From an uncultured Amylibacter sp. (GTDB lineage: Bacteria; Pseudomonadota; Alphaproteobacteria; Rhodobacterales; Rhodobacteraceae), in contig CAJJAY010000004.1 of the NCBI GenBank assembly GCA_905182285.1, forward strand, positions 1 through 51,884: a DNA stretch of 51,884 bases. Reading direction: 5' to 3'. Made by a program: the position numbers and the translations under genes. Positions 18,842 through 26,136 of this stretch are shown piece after piece (within the stretch, counting starts at the first letter, position 1; every line of letters starts with the position of its first letter). The notes under the pieces were generated by a model. That model made no database searches and was not told the DNA's origin. It was given only the letters and a program-made list of their open reading frames with translations.

Positions 18842-18875
18842 ACTAATCAACATACAAATATAATAAAGGTAGACA

Positions 18876-19475
18876 GTGAAACCAAATATTATTCTAGCAT
18901 CTGAATCTATAACAAGACAAAACTTATTAACGCAGGCTGGAGTAATATTTAATTCTGTTTCTGCGAAAATAGACGAAATAACAATAAAAAAATCTCTTAC
19001 AAGCGAGGGTGCAAATCCAAATGATATAGTTGATGCGTTGGCTGAATTTAAAGCAGCAAGAGTAGCAAATAATTATCCAACAGATATAGTAATTGGAAGT
19101 GATCAAATTTTAGTGTTTGAAGGTGAAATAATTTCTAAAGCTAAAAATATGATAGATGCTAAAAAAACACTGAAACGATTAAAAGGCAAAACACACCAAT
19201 TATTATCTTCAGCAGTAATATATGAGGATAATAAACCAGTATGGAGAACAATTTCAAGAGCACAGCTTTTCATGCGAGAGTTTTCAGATGAATTTCTTGA
19301 GGAGTATATAGAAAACTCAGGGAATATAATCTTATCATCAGTAGGGTGCTATCTTTTAGAAGAAAAAGGCGTAAATTTATTTAACAGAATTCAAGGGGAT
19401 TACTTTACTGTATTGGGATTTCCTTTACTAGAAGTTCTAGATTTTTTACGTAAGCGAGGTTTGATTATAACATGA
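18876..19475 (+). CDS. maf: Maf-family nucleoside triphosphate pyrophosphatase
   Basis: Hydrolyses non-standard or pyrimidine nucleoside triphosphates; a house-cleaning enzyme. The N-terminus NIILASESITRQNLL is a variant of the family SxSPRR motif, with Thr-Arg in place of Pro-Arg. GSDQILVFEGEIISKA holds the catalytic Asp, and the KLKG-like RLKGKTHQLLS block follows. The C-terminus IQGDYFTVLGFPLLEVLDFL is typical. 199 aa. Start is GTG 18876 with AAGG 7-8 nt upstream. First gene right of the candidate origin; its 3' end overlaps aroE by 4 bp (ATGA). Confidence 0.92.
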   Translation: MKPNIILASESITRQNLLTQAGVIFNSVSAKIDEITIKKSLTSEGANPNDIVDALAEFKAARVANNYPTDIVIGSDQILVFEGEIISKAKNMIDAKKTLKRLKGKTHQLLSSAVIYEDNKPVWRTISRAQLFMREFSDEFLEEYIENSGNIILSSVGCYLLEEKGVNLFNRIQGDYFTVLGFPLLEVLDFLRKRGLIIT

Positions 19476-20293
19476 TAAAAGCAGGTGTTGTTGGCTGGCC
19501 AATTGAACAAAGTAAATCACCAATTATTCACAACCATTGGTTGAAAAAATATTCAATTAATGGATCGTATGAAAGAATAAGCTGTGAGCCTAAAGACTTT
19601 TCTAACTGCATTAATAAGTTGATAGAATTGGGTTATGCTGGTGTAAATATTACAGTTCCATTTAAAGAAAAAGCTCTTGAAATATCAAATACGGTAACAG
19701 ATTGTGCTCACAAAATTGGTGCAGCAAATACTCTAACCTTTAAGGATGGAAAAATACTTGCTGACAATACTGATGCAATAGGTTTTATAAGTAATCTGAG
19801 AACACAAGCACCAGAATGGAATGCAGATAAGGGTACTGCTTTAATATTAGGTGCAGGTGGGGCATCAAGGTCTGTTATATTTTCTCTATTAAATGAAGAT
19901 ACACCAAAAATAATACTTACTAACCGAACAAGGGAAAGAGCAGAAAATTTAGCGGTAAAATTCGGTAAAAAAATTACTGTAATTGATTGGAGTGATATAA
20001 GTTTATATTTATCGGATGTAAAAACTATTGTTAACACCACTTCTCTTGGTATGCTTGGTCATAGTGAACTAAAATTAGATACAATTAATTTAAATTCAGA
20101 AACACTTGTTACAGACATTGTCTACAATCCACTTAGAACAGTTCTGTTAGAGGACGCATATAAAAAAGGTTGTACAACTGTAGATGGTTTAGGAATGTTG
20201 TTATATCAAGCTGTTCCTGGATTTAAAAAGTGGTTTGGTATTGAGCCTAAAGTTACCAAAGCTTTGCGTACTGAAGTATTATTAGCATTATGA
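19472..20293 (+). CDS. aroE: Shikimate dehydrogenase (NADP+)
   Basis: Reduces 3-dehydroshikimate to shikimate with NADPH in aromatic amino acid synthesis. Seen: shikimate-binding SKSPIIHNHW near residues 14-23, NITVPFKEKA with the catalytic Lys, NTDAIGF, the NADP-binding LILGAGGASRSVIF, and the NRTRERAENLA loop whose Asn-Arg-Thr favours NADP. The C-terminus has DGLGMLLYQAVPGF with the conserved Gln. 273 aa. ATGA overlaps at both ends couple it to maf and coaE. Confidence 0.97.
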   Translation: MIKAGVVGWPIEQSKSPIIHNHWLKKYSINGSYERISCEPKDFSNCINKLIELGYAGVNITVPFKEKALEISNTVTDCAHKIGAANTLTFKDGKILADNTDAIGFISNLRTQAPEWNADKGTALILGAGGASRSVIFSLLNEDTPKIILTNRTRERAENLAVKFGKKITVIDWSDISLYLSDVKTIVNTTSLGMLGHSELKLDTINLNSETLVTDIVYNPLRTVLLEDAYKKGCTTVDGLGMLLYQAVPGFKKWFGIEPKVTKALRTEVLLAL

Positions 20294-20889
20294 AAAATAC
20301 GTTTGTTTTAGGATTAACAGGCTCAATTGGAATGGGTAAATCTACGACAGCAAATATTTTTCGTGAAGCTCAAATAGCTGTTTGGGATGCTGACGCTGCT
20401 GTTCACGAATTATATACAAGTGATACTGATACTATTGAAAAGATATTTGAAATTGCTCCCACATCTGTATCTGTATCTGGTGTCGATAGAAAAATATTAA
20501 GCGGTATAATACAGTCAGACAAAAGTCTGTTACATAAGATAGAGGATATTGTTCACCCAGCAATAAGAGAGCATAGATCAGCTTTCGTTGAAGTATGTAA
20601 CAATACTGATCAGAAATTAGCTATTGTTGATATTCCACTTTTATATGAAACAGAAGCAGATAAGTGGTTAAATGCTGTTTTGGTGGTAACTATAGACGCG
20701 GAAACACAAATGAAGAGAGTTATGTCACGTGAAGGAATGAATGAAAAAATCTTTAGTATGATGTTATCTAGGCAAATACCAGATGCAGAAAAGCGTAAAA
20801 AAGCGGATTATATAATTGAAACAAAATCCATAGAATATGTTACTAATCAAGTTCACAATTTAATCAAATTACTAGTAGGTAGTAGATAA
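20290..20889 (+). CDS. coaE: Dephospho-CoA kinase
   Basis: Final step of coenzyme A synthesis, phosphorylating the ribose 3'-hydroxyl of dephospho-CoA. P-loop GSIGMGKST at residues 11-19, then WDADAAVHELY (substrate-binding Asp), VHPAIREHR, VDIPLLYE and the lid with SRQ. 199 aa, standard. It overlaps aroE by 4 bp and ends directly against the dnaQ start, part of the maf-aroE-coaE-dnaQ run transcribed away from the candidate origin. Confidence 0.97.
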   Translation: MKNTFVLGLTGSIGMGKSTTANIFREAQIAVWDADAAVHELYTSDTDTIEKIFEIAPTSVSVSGVDRKILSGIIQSDKSLLHKIEDIVHPAIREHRSAFVEVCNNTDQKLAIVDIPLLYETEADKWLNAVLVVTIDAETQMKRVMSREGMNEKIFSMMLSRQIPDAEKRKKADYIIETKSIEYVTNQVHNLIKLLVGSR

Positions 20890-21582
20890 ATGCGCGAAAT
20901 TGTTTGGGATACTGAGACGACTGGATTTGATCCCATAGCAGGCGATCGAATTGTAGAAATTGGAGCGGTTGAATTAAATCAGCACCTACCAACTGGTAAG
21001 GTTTTCCATCAATATATAAATCCTGAAAGAGATATGCCACCAGGCGCATATGAAGTCCATGGATTATCAATAGATTTTCTAAAAGATTTTCCAGTATTTA
21101 GTGAGATTGCAAACGAGTTTATTGATTTTATTGGAGATGCAACACTGATTGCACATAATGCAAAATTCGATATGAAATTTATAAACTCTGAATTAAAAAA
21201 TGCTAATTTACCAGAAGTGCCACTAAATCAATCATTAGATACACTTGAAATAGCACGAAAGAAATTTCCCGGAGCACAAAATTCATTAGATGCACTATGC
21301 CGGCGTTTTAACATAGATAATTCTGGGCGACAAAAACATGGTGCATTATTGGATAGTGAAATTTTAGCGGAAGTTTATTTAGAATTAGTTGGTGGTAGGC
21401 AACCAGATTTTTCCTTAAGTCTTGTTGGAAATTCTAGTTCTGAAAATTCTTTGGATACATCGAGTACAGTCATATCCCGTCCAAAAAAATTGGATAGCTT
21501 GATCACAAATGAAGAAAAGATAGCACATGAGGAATTTATACTATCTTTAGGTGTTTCTGCAGCGTGGAATAAAAAATCATAA
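20890..21582 (+). CDS. dnaQ: DNA polymerase III epsilon subunit (3'-5' proofreading exonuclease)
   Basis: DEDDh exonuclease that proofreads for the replicative polymerase. Exo I is VWDTETTGFDP (Asp7, Glu9), Exo II AHNAKFDMKF near residue 85, Exo III HGALLDSEILAEVYLEL near 155-170 with the catalytic His and Asp. The last 50 residues, rich in Ser, Thr and Lys, would be the flexible tail that holds the polymerase alpha subunit. ATG follows the coaE stop with no gap. Ends at a strong terminator shared with secB. Confidence 0.96.
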   Translation: MREIVWDTETTGFDPIAGDRIVEIGAVELNQHLPTGKVFHQYINPERDMPPGAYEVHGLSIDFLKDFPVFSEIANEFIDFIGDATLIAHNAKFDMKFINSELKNANLPEVPLNQSLDTLEIARKKFPGAQNSLDALCRRFNIDNSGRQKHGALLDSEILAEVYLELVGGRQPDFSLSLVGNSSSENSLDTSSTVISRPKKLDSLITNEEKIAHEEFILSLGVSAAWNKKS

Positions 21583-21586
21583 AAAG

Positions 21587-21606
21587 AAAAAAGCAGTGCT
21601 TTTTTT
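21587..21606. terminator. Bidirectional terminator between dnaQ and secB
   Basis: AAAAAAGC, a 3-nt loop and GCTTTTTTT (21587-21606). The T7 run on the plus strand and A-run (T-run on the minus strand) on the other side let it serve both converging genes. It overlaps the secB stop codon. Confidence 0.75.
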
Positions 21607-22078
21607 AATTTACAGTAGCTTTTTCAGCTGCTTGCCTTTGTAGTTCACTACGATAGAGCGCCATGAAATCTATTGGGTCAACGTTTAATGGTGGATATCC
21701 TCCATCTGCAGTTGTGTTTCTAATAATTTGTCTGACAAAAGGGAAAAGCATTCTAGGGCATTCAATCATTAAAAATGGGTGCAGTTGTTCTTCAGGTACA
21801 TTTTCAACATGAAATACACCTGCATAATCTATTTCTAATAAAAATACCTTTTTGTCTTTTGAGTCTGCATTAACTGTAAGTTTTAATATTACTTCGTAGT
21901 TATCACTATCACCTTTCCGAGCATCAAGATTTACTTGTACATTTATCTCAGGTGAAGAAGAGTCTCCAAGATTTTTTTGAGCAGCAATATTTTCAAAAGA
22001 AAGATCACGAATGTATTGATGTAAACATTTCATTGTTGGTGCTTTTGGCGGTGTTGGTTTTTCTTCTTTATCAGCCAT
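21605..22078 (-). CDS. secB: Protein-export chaperone SecB
   Basis: Tetrameric cytoplasmic chaperone that keeps pre-proteins unfolded and hands them to SecA, which is also in the window. Family blocks: YIRDLSFENI, the beta-sheet core with VFLLEIDYAGVF, ECPRMLFPFVRQIIRNTTADGGYPPLNVDPIDF and the Arg/Gln-rich end. I start at ATG 22078 (157 aa), 8 nt after GGAG; the frame is open for 19 more codons, but those residues do not look like SecB. Lies next to dnaQ and fxsA, a common alphaproteobacterial order. Confidence 0.96.
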   Translation of the reverse strand: MADKEEKPTPPKAPTMKCLHQYIRDLSFENIAAQKNLGDSSSPEINVQVNLDARKGDSDNYEVILKLTVNADSKDKKVFLLEIDYAGVFHVENVPEEQLHPFLMIECPRMLFPFVRQIIRNTTADGGYPPLNVDPIDFMALYRSELQRQAAEKATVN

Positions 22079-22159
22079 TGTTCTACTCCAGTTACTGTCG
22101 GAAATTCGTCTAGCAATTATTACATTAAGTAACAATCACTCTTTAAGGTTTTTATTTAT

Positions 22160-22618
22160 TTATTTAGAATCTTTTTTTGGATCATTTACTACAGTATAAT
22201 CTGCATCATAAATACCTGCGTCATTTGGATGCTCACTTTTTGGGGTATTAAAAGTATTTGTTTTTGCCATGTTTGCAAATTTTGCTATACCTAATCCTAT
22301 TAAGAAAGATCTAAATCGTGGTACTAATAACAAAATTCCAAAAGTATCTGTAAAAAAGCCAGGTGTAAGTAGCAACACACCAGAAACTAAAATCATTGCA
22401 CCATGAACAATTTGCTTCATTGGGTTTTGGCCTGATTTAATTGAATTTTGCAAAGTACCTAAAGCGGTTAAACCTTGAGATTTAAGTAGTGTAGAGCCTA
22501 TTATAGCAGTTAGTATGACTATACCTAGTGTTGGGTATAATCCAATTGTGCCCCCAACTTGAATAAATAACGTAATTTCTATAATCGGAATTGCAATAAA
22601 TATTAATAGTATTAACAT
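22160..22618 (-). CDS. fxsA: FxsA-family cytoplasmic-membrane protein
   Basis: Small membrane protein of 152 residues; E. coli FxsA was found through its effect on F-plasmid exclusion of phage T7, but its normal role is unknown. Membrane segments at about 2-20, 25-45 and 70-95. The family features IPIIEITLFIQVGGTIGL, STLLKSQG and LLLTPGFFTDTFGILLLVPRFR are clear. Divergent from the Tim44-domain gene, with a small dyad in the 115-bp space between them. Confidence 0.92.
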   Translation of the reverse strand: MLILLIFIAIPIIEITLFIQVGGTIGLYPTLGIVILTAIIGSTLLKSQGLTALGTLQNSIKSGQNPMKQIVHGAMILVSGVLLLTPGFFTDTFGILLLVPRFRSFLIGLGIAKFANMAKTNTFNTPKSEHPNDAGIYDADYTVVNDPKKDSK

Positions 22619-22656
22619 TTTAAAACCTCGTAATTCGTGTGTCTTTCAGTGGACTA

Positions 22657-22670
22657 TCACCCTTGGGTGA
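22657..22670. promoter_or_regulatory. Dyad between fxsA and the Tim44-domain gene
   Basis: TCACCC, two bases, GGGTGA: a perfect 6+6 dyad, G/C-richer than its surroundings, between two divergent genes. It could be an operator or a small hairpin. No repressor is indicated by the sequence. Confidence 0.25.
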
Positions 22671-22733
22671 ACTAGATATGTGATAAATGTAAATATTACT
22701 AGTGTTGTATATATAAAAATTTAAAGGTTTAAT

Positions 22734-23390
22734 ATGAGTGATCCAATGATTCAGCTTGTTATTCTTGGCGTTATAGCGCTTTTTGTTATTTTACGGTTAC
22801 GCAGTGTTCTTGGGACACGTACAGGGTTTGAACCCACTAATGCTCCTCAGCAAACTTTTAAAAAAGAAAAACCTAAAGATGAAGAAGTCAAAGAGGTAAT
22901 AGATCGAGATATTGCTGATTATATTTTGATTGATAGTCCAGGTGGCAAAGCCTTGTCCCAAATGAAAAAAGCTGAAAATACATTTTCAGTTACAGAATTT
23001 ATTGAGGGTGCGCGCCAAGCTTATGAAATGATCTTGATAGCATTTGAAGAAGGTGACCGTGACGGTTTGCGACCATTTTTAGCTGATGATATTTATGAAA
23101 GTTTTGAAGCTGTTATAATTGAAAGAGAAAATGCTAAGCTAAATGTAGACGCAACATTTATTGGATTAAGAGAAATAAAACTTTCGAATGCTGAATATGA
23201 TTGGCGTTCAAAAGAGGGCGAAATTACATTAACTCTAATTGCTGAACTTACTACCGTTGTTAAAAATAATAAGGGTAAAGTTATTGAGGGTGACAAAAAT
23301 ACCATTAAACGGCAAAAAGATATTTGGACATTTTCACGCGTAATGGGCAGTGATAATCCTAATTGGATTTTAGTTGCAACAAGTGAATAG
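22734..23390 (+). CDS. Tim44-like domain membrane-anchored protein
   Basis: 218 residues with one N-terminal membrane anchor (about 5-25, followed by Arg-rich RLRSVLGTR) and a charged linker. A Tim44-like domain follows at about 85-215 (SVTEFIEGARQAYEMILIAFEEGDRDGLRPFLADDIYESFE is the family opening, ending DIWTFSRVMGSDNPNWILVATSE). Mitochondrial Tim44 tethers Hsp70 to the import channel; the bacterial homologue sits at the inner membrane and its role is not settled. In many Alphaproteobacteria an mltA lytic transglycosylase gene separates it from the Smr gene; here it does not. Confidence 0.92.
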   Translation: MSDPMIQLVILGVIALFVILRLRSVLGTRTGFEPTNAPQQTFKKEKPKDEEVKEVIDRDIADYILIDSPGGKALSQMKKAENTFSVTEFIEGARQAYEMILIAFEEGDRDGLRPFLADDIYESFEAVIIERENAKLNVDATFIGLREIKLSNAEYDWRSKEGEITLTLIAELTTVVKNNKGKVIEGDKNTIKRQKDIWTFSRVMGSDNPNWILVATSE

Positions 23391-23472
23391 TTCAGCTTAA
23401 TTTTGATTAATTTATAATTATTCTTTAAATTAAATTTATAAGAGCAAATTTAAAGTTTGAGGAAATTAATAA

Positions 23473-24069
23473 GTGGGAAAAAAAACACCAAAAATTATTA
23501 GTACAGAAGATTTAGAAATTTGGGAAAAAATTACGTCGCAGTTAAAACGTAATAAACCAGATATATTAATCAACAAACAAATTAGAACTGTAAAAATAAA
23601 AAAATCAGTTAGTACACTACCAACTGTACCAAAACTAAAGCCATTTGTTATTGGTGAAAAATCAGAACATAAAGCAAAGTATAGTTTTCCAAATTTTCAA
23701 ACAGAAAAGAAGAAAATTTCACCAAATATGGATAAGAAAAACTTCCAAAAACTGGTTAAAGGTAAAATGGAAATTGAAGGCACATTAGATCTTCATGGTT
23801 TAACTGCCGACCAAGCAAAAATAAAGTTGATTACTTTTATCTCACAATCCCATCTCTTAGGTAAAAGGTTAATAATTGTTATTACAGGAAAAGGAAAACA
23901 TAAAGGATTTGATGAATTTCAAAGGCCTATAAATGGAGTTCTTAGAAAAAGCATGCCTGATTGGGTTAACAACACAGCAATATCACAAAAGGTACTACAA
24001 GTTACACCAGCTCAACCTAAACACGGTGGAGATGGTGCATTCTATGTATACTTAAGGCGGCAAAGATAA
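23473..24069 (+). CDS. Smr/MutS2-domain protein
   Basis: 198 residues. The N-terminal 90 are charged and low in conserved features; the Smr domain covers about 95-197 with LDLHGLTADQAK at 105-116, IIVITGKGKHKG at about 139-150 and HGGDGAFYVYLRR at the end. Stand-alone Smr proteins act as nucleases on nicked or branched nucleic acid, and in E. coli SmrA/SmrB are linked to DNA or mRNA cleavage; which applies here is unknown. Start GTG 23473 with GGAAA upstream. Confidence 0.9.
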   Translation: MGKKTPKIISTEDLEIWEKITSQLKRNKPDILINKQIRTVKIKKSVSTLPTVPKLKPFVIGEKSEHKAKYSFPNFQTEKKKISPNMDKKNFQKLVKGKMEIEGTLDLHGLTADQAKIKLITFISQSHLLGKRLIIVITGKGKHKGFDEFQRPINGVLRKSMPDWVNNTAISQKVLQVTPAQPKHGGDGAFYVYLRRQR

Positions 24070-24136
24070 ATTATTAATTAAAATTAAATCCAATAATTAT
24101 AAATTATTTTTGGTAAAGTATAATTATGTAAAAATT

Positions 24137-25441
24137 TTAAAGCACATACCTAGATAAATCATTACTACGCGATAATTCACCTAAATGTTTTTCGACAAAA
24201 GCAGAATTTACCTCAATAGATTCTCCTGATCGATCTGGTGCAGTAAAGCTAAGTTCTTCAAACACACGTTCTATAATTGTATGTAATCGCCGCGCACCAA
24301 TATTTTCTATACTTTCGTTAACTTCAGCTGCTATTTTAGCTAAAGCGGCAATCCCATCTTTAGTAAATGTTACATCAACATTTTCAGTAGCCATCAAAGC
24401 AGAATATTGTCTGGTTAATGCATTTTCTGTCTCAGTTAATATTCTTATAAAATCTTTTTCTGTAAGTGCTCTTAGTTCTACACGAATTGGTAGTCTGCCC
24501 TGTAGTTCAGGTAGTAGGTCTGAAGGTTTCGCAATATGAAAGGCACCAGATGCAATAAATAAAATATGATCAGTTTTTACTGGACCATGTTTTGTTGATA
24601 CGGTTGTACCTTCAATTAATGGAAGAAGATCACGTTGAACACCTTCTCGAGATACGTCCCCTCCACGAGCGTCTGCTTTTGCGCAAACTTTGTCGATTTC
24701 ATCAAGAAAAACAATACCACTTGTTTCAACTGCAATCACTGCTTCTTTGGTAACAGCTTCTTGATCAACAAGTTTATCAGCTTCCTCATCAATTAATACT
24801 TTATAACTATCTGAGATTTTGATTTTCCGTTTAACGGTTCTACCACCCATAGCTTTCCCGAATATTTCCCCAATATTCATCATACCCATTCCTGGTTGAC
24901 CTGGAATATCTACCATTCCGCCCATAGGATTAGTGGTATCAGCTAACTCTAGTTCAATTTCTTTATCATCAAGTAATCCGTCGCGTAGCTTTTTTCTAAA
25001 TACTTCTCGAGTTTGTTCTCTAGCATCTGACCCACACAACGCATCTAAAACGCGATTTTCAGCATTGCTATATGCCCCTGCATTCACTTTTTCACGCTTG
25101 TTTTCTTTAACCATAACAATTGCACTATCAACCAGGTCACGGATAATTTGCTCTACGTCACGGCCAACATAACCAACTTCTGTAAATTTAGTTGCTTCAA
25201 CCTTTAAAAATGGTGCCTTGGCTAATTTTGCCAGACGGCGACTGATCTCGGTCTTTCCAACACCAGTAGGTCCAATCATCAATATATTTTTAGGATAAAC
25301 CTCATCCCTTATATCATCATTTAGCTGATTTCTTCTCCATCTGTTGCGCAAAGCAACCGCAACTGATCGTTTTGCATCATTTTGACCAATGATGAATCTA
25401 TCTAATTCTGAAACAATTTCGCGTGGTGTTAAATCTGTCAT
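24137..25441 (-). CDS. hslU: ATP-dependent protease ATPase subunit HslU (ClpY)
   Basis: AAA+ unfoldase of the HslVU protease. Walker [10 protein letters not shown] at residues 57-65, the GYVGRDVE pore loop near 91, the inserted I domain at about 110-230, Walker [12 protein letters not shown], the sensor region and SRYVL at the C-terminus, the tail that docks on HslV. 434 aa. It overlaps hslV by 4 bp (ATGA), with hslV upstream as in the usual hslVU order. Confidence 0.97.
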   Translation of the reverse strand: MTDLTPREIVSELDRFIIGQNDAKRSVAVALRNRWRRNQLNDDIRDEVYPKNILMIGPTGVGKTEISRRLAKLAKAPFLKVEATKFTEVGYVGRDVEQIIRDLVDSAIVMVKENKREKVNAGAYSNAENRVLDALCGSDAREQTREVFRKKLRDGLLDDKEIELELADTTNPMGGMVDIPGQPGMGMMNIGEIFGKAMGGRTVKRKIKISDSYKVLIDEEADKLVDQEAVTKEAVIAVETSGIVFLDEIDKVCAKADARGGDVSREGVQRDLLPLIEGTTVSTKHGPVKTDHILFIASGAFHIAKPSDLLPELQGRLPIRVELRALTEKDFIRILTETENALTRQYSALMATENVDVTFTKDGIAALAKIAAEVNESIENIGARRLHTIIERVFEELSFTAPDRSGESIEVNSAFVEKHLGELSRSNDLSRYVL

Positions 25442-25995
25442 TTAGATATTTTTTCTACTGTCATATTTCCGTTTGTAAATACGCAGATTTCTGCTGCTAT
25501 CGTTAAAGATTTTCGAGCGATTGTTTCTGCATCTTGATCACTATCGATTAATGCACGAGCGGCTGCTAATGCAAAATTCCCCCCTGACCCTATCGCAGCA
25601 ATGCCATGCTCTGGCTCGAGCACATCGCCAGCACCAGTGATGACAAAAATATCAGAACCATCAGTCACAATTAACATTGCTTCTAAATTTTTAAGATATT
25701 TATCCATCCGCCAGTCTTTTGCTAATGAAATAGAAGCTTTCGCTAATTGACCAGGAGAAGCTTCTAATTTTGCCTCTAGGCGTTCAAGGAGTGTAAATGC
25801 ATCTGCTGTAGATCCAGCAAAACCACATATAACATCATGACCCCCAGGAGATATTCGACGAACTTTCTTTGCAGAACCTTTAATCACCGTGTTTCCAAGG
25901 CTTACTTGTCCATCACCCGCAATCACAACATCATTACCTTTTCGAACACCTATTATTGTTGTTCCGTGCCAGCCAGGAAATTTTGTTTTTTCCAT
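25438..25995 (-). CDS. hslV: ATP-dependent protease peptidase subunit HslV (ClpQ)
   Basis: Threonine protease, proteasome-beta-like, capped by HslU. An 11-residue propeptide ends in Gly11; processing exposes Thr12 (GTTIIGVRK), the catalytic N-terminus. [51 protein letters not shown] and [16 protein letters not shown] are all typical. 185 aa. E. coli HslV has only Met before the Thr; the longer propeptide is common in Alphaproteobacteria. Confidence 0.97.
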   Translation of the reverse strand: MEKTKFPGWHGTTIIGVRKGNDVVIAGDGQVSLGNTVIKGSAKKVRRISPGGHDVICGFAGSTADAFTLLERLEAKLEASPGQLAKASISLAKDWRMDKYLKNLEAMLIVTDGSDIFVITGAGDVLEPEHGIAAIGSGGNFALAAARALIDSDQDAETIARKSLTIAAEICVFTNGNMTVEKISK

Positions 25996-26090
25996 TATAA
26001 ACTTCCTTTTATGATAATTAGATAAGCTAAAGATAATATTTCTAATAAATGTACTAGGATCAAGAATAAAAATATTAAATCTTATTTATA

Positions 26091-26124
26091 TTTAAGTGCC
26101 ATATTTAATAATATGGCACTTAAA
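26091..26124. terminator. Terminator at the end of the rimP-nusA-ylxR-infB operon
   Basis: A perfect 15-bp stem (arms 26091-26105 and 26110-26124, core AAGTGCCATATT) with a 4-nt loop, 13 bp past the infB stop. The tail on the minus strand is A/T-mixed rather than a clean T run, so stability comes from the long stem. Confidence 0.7.
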
Positions 26125-26136
26125 ATAATATAAAAA

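Larger units (their letters stand above)
18452..18875. other. Candidate chromosomal replication origin (oriC)
   Basis: A 424-bp gene-free, extremely AT-rich gap between the divergent hemJ and maf genes. It holds one exact DnaA box (TTATTCACA on the minus strand, 18617-18625) and four one-mismatch boxes (18532-18540, 18670-18678, 18704-18712, 18833-18841), three of them with the TATCCACA core. Long A/T-only stretches between them could be unwinding elements. Support from context: parAB with three parS lie 3-7 kb left; the genes on both sides point away from the gap (hemJ to parB leftward, maf to dnaQ rightward); and the hemJ | maf-aroE-coaE-dnaQ junction matches the origin neighbourhood of Caulobacter-type chromosomes. 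No exact TTAA-N7-TTAA CtrA site was found in the gap. Confidence 0.8.

Noticed and set aside
18452-18875. Possible CtrA sites in the candidate origin
   Set aside because: Many TTAA words occur, but I checked their spacing and none is separated by exactly 7 bases; in such AT-rich DNA near-misses mean nothing.
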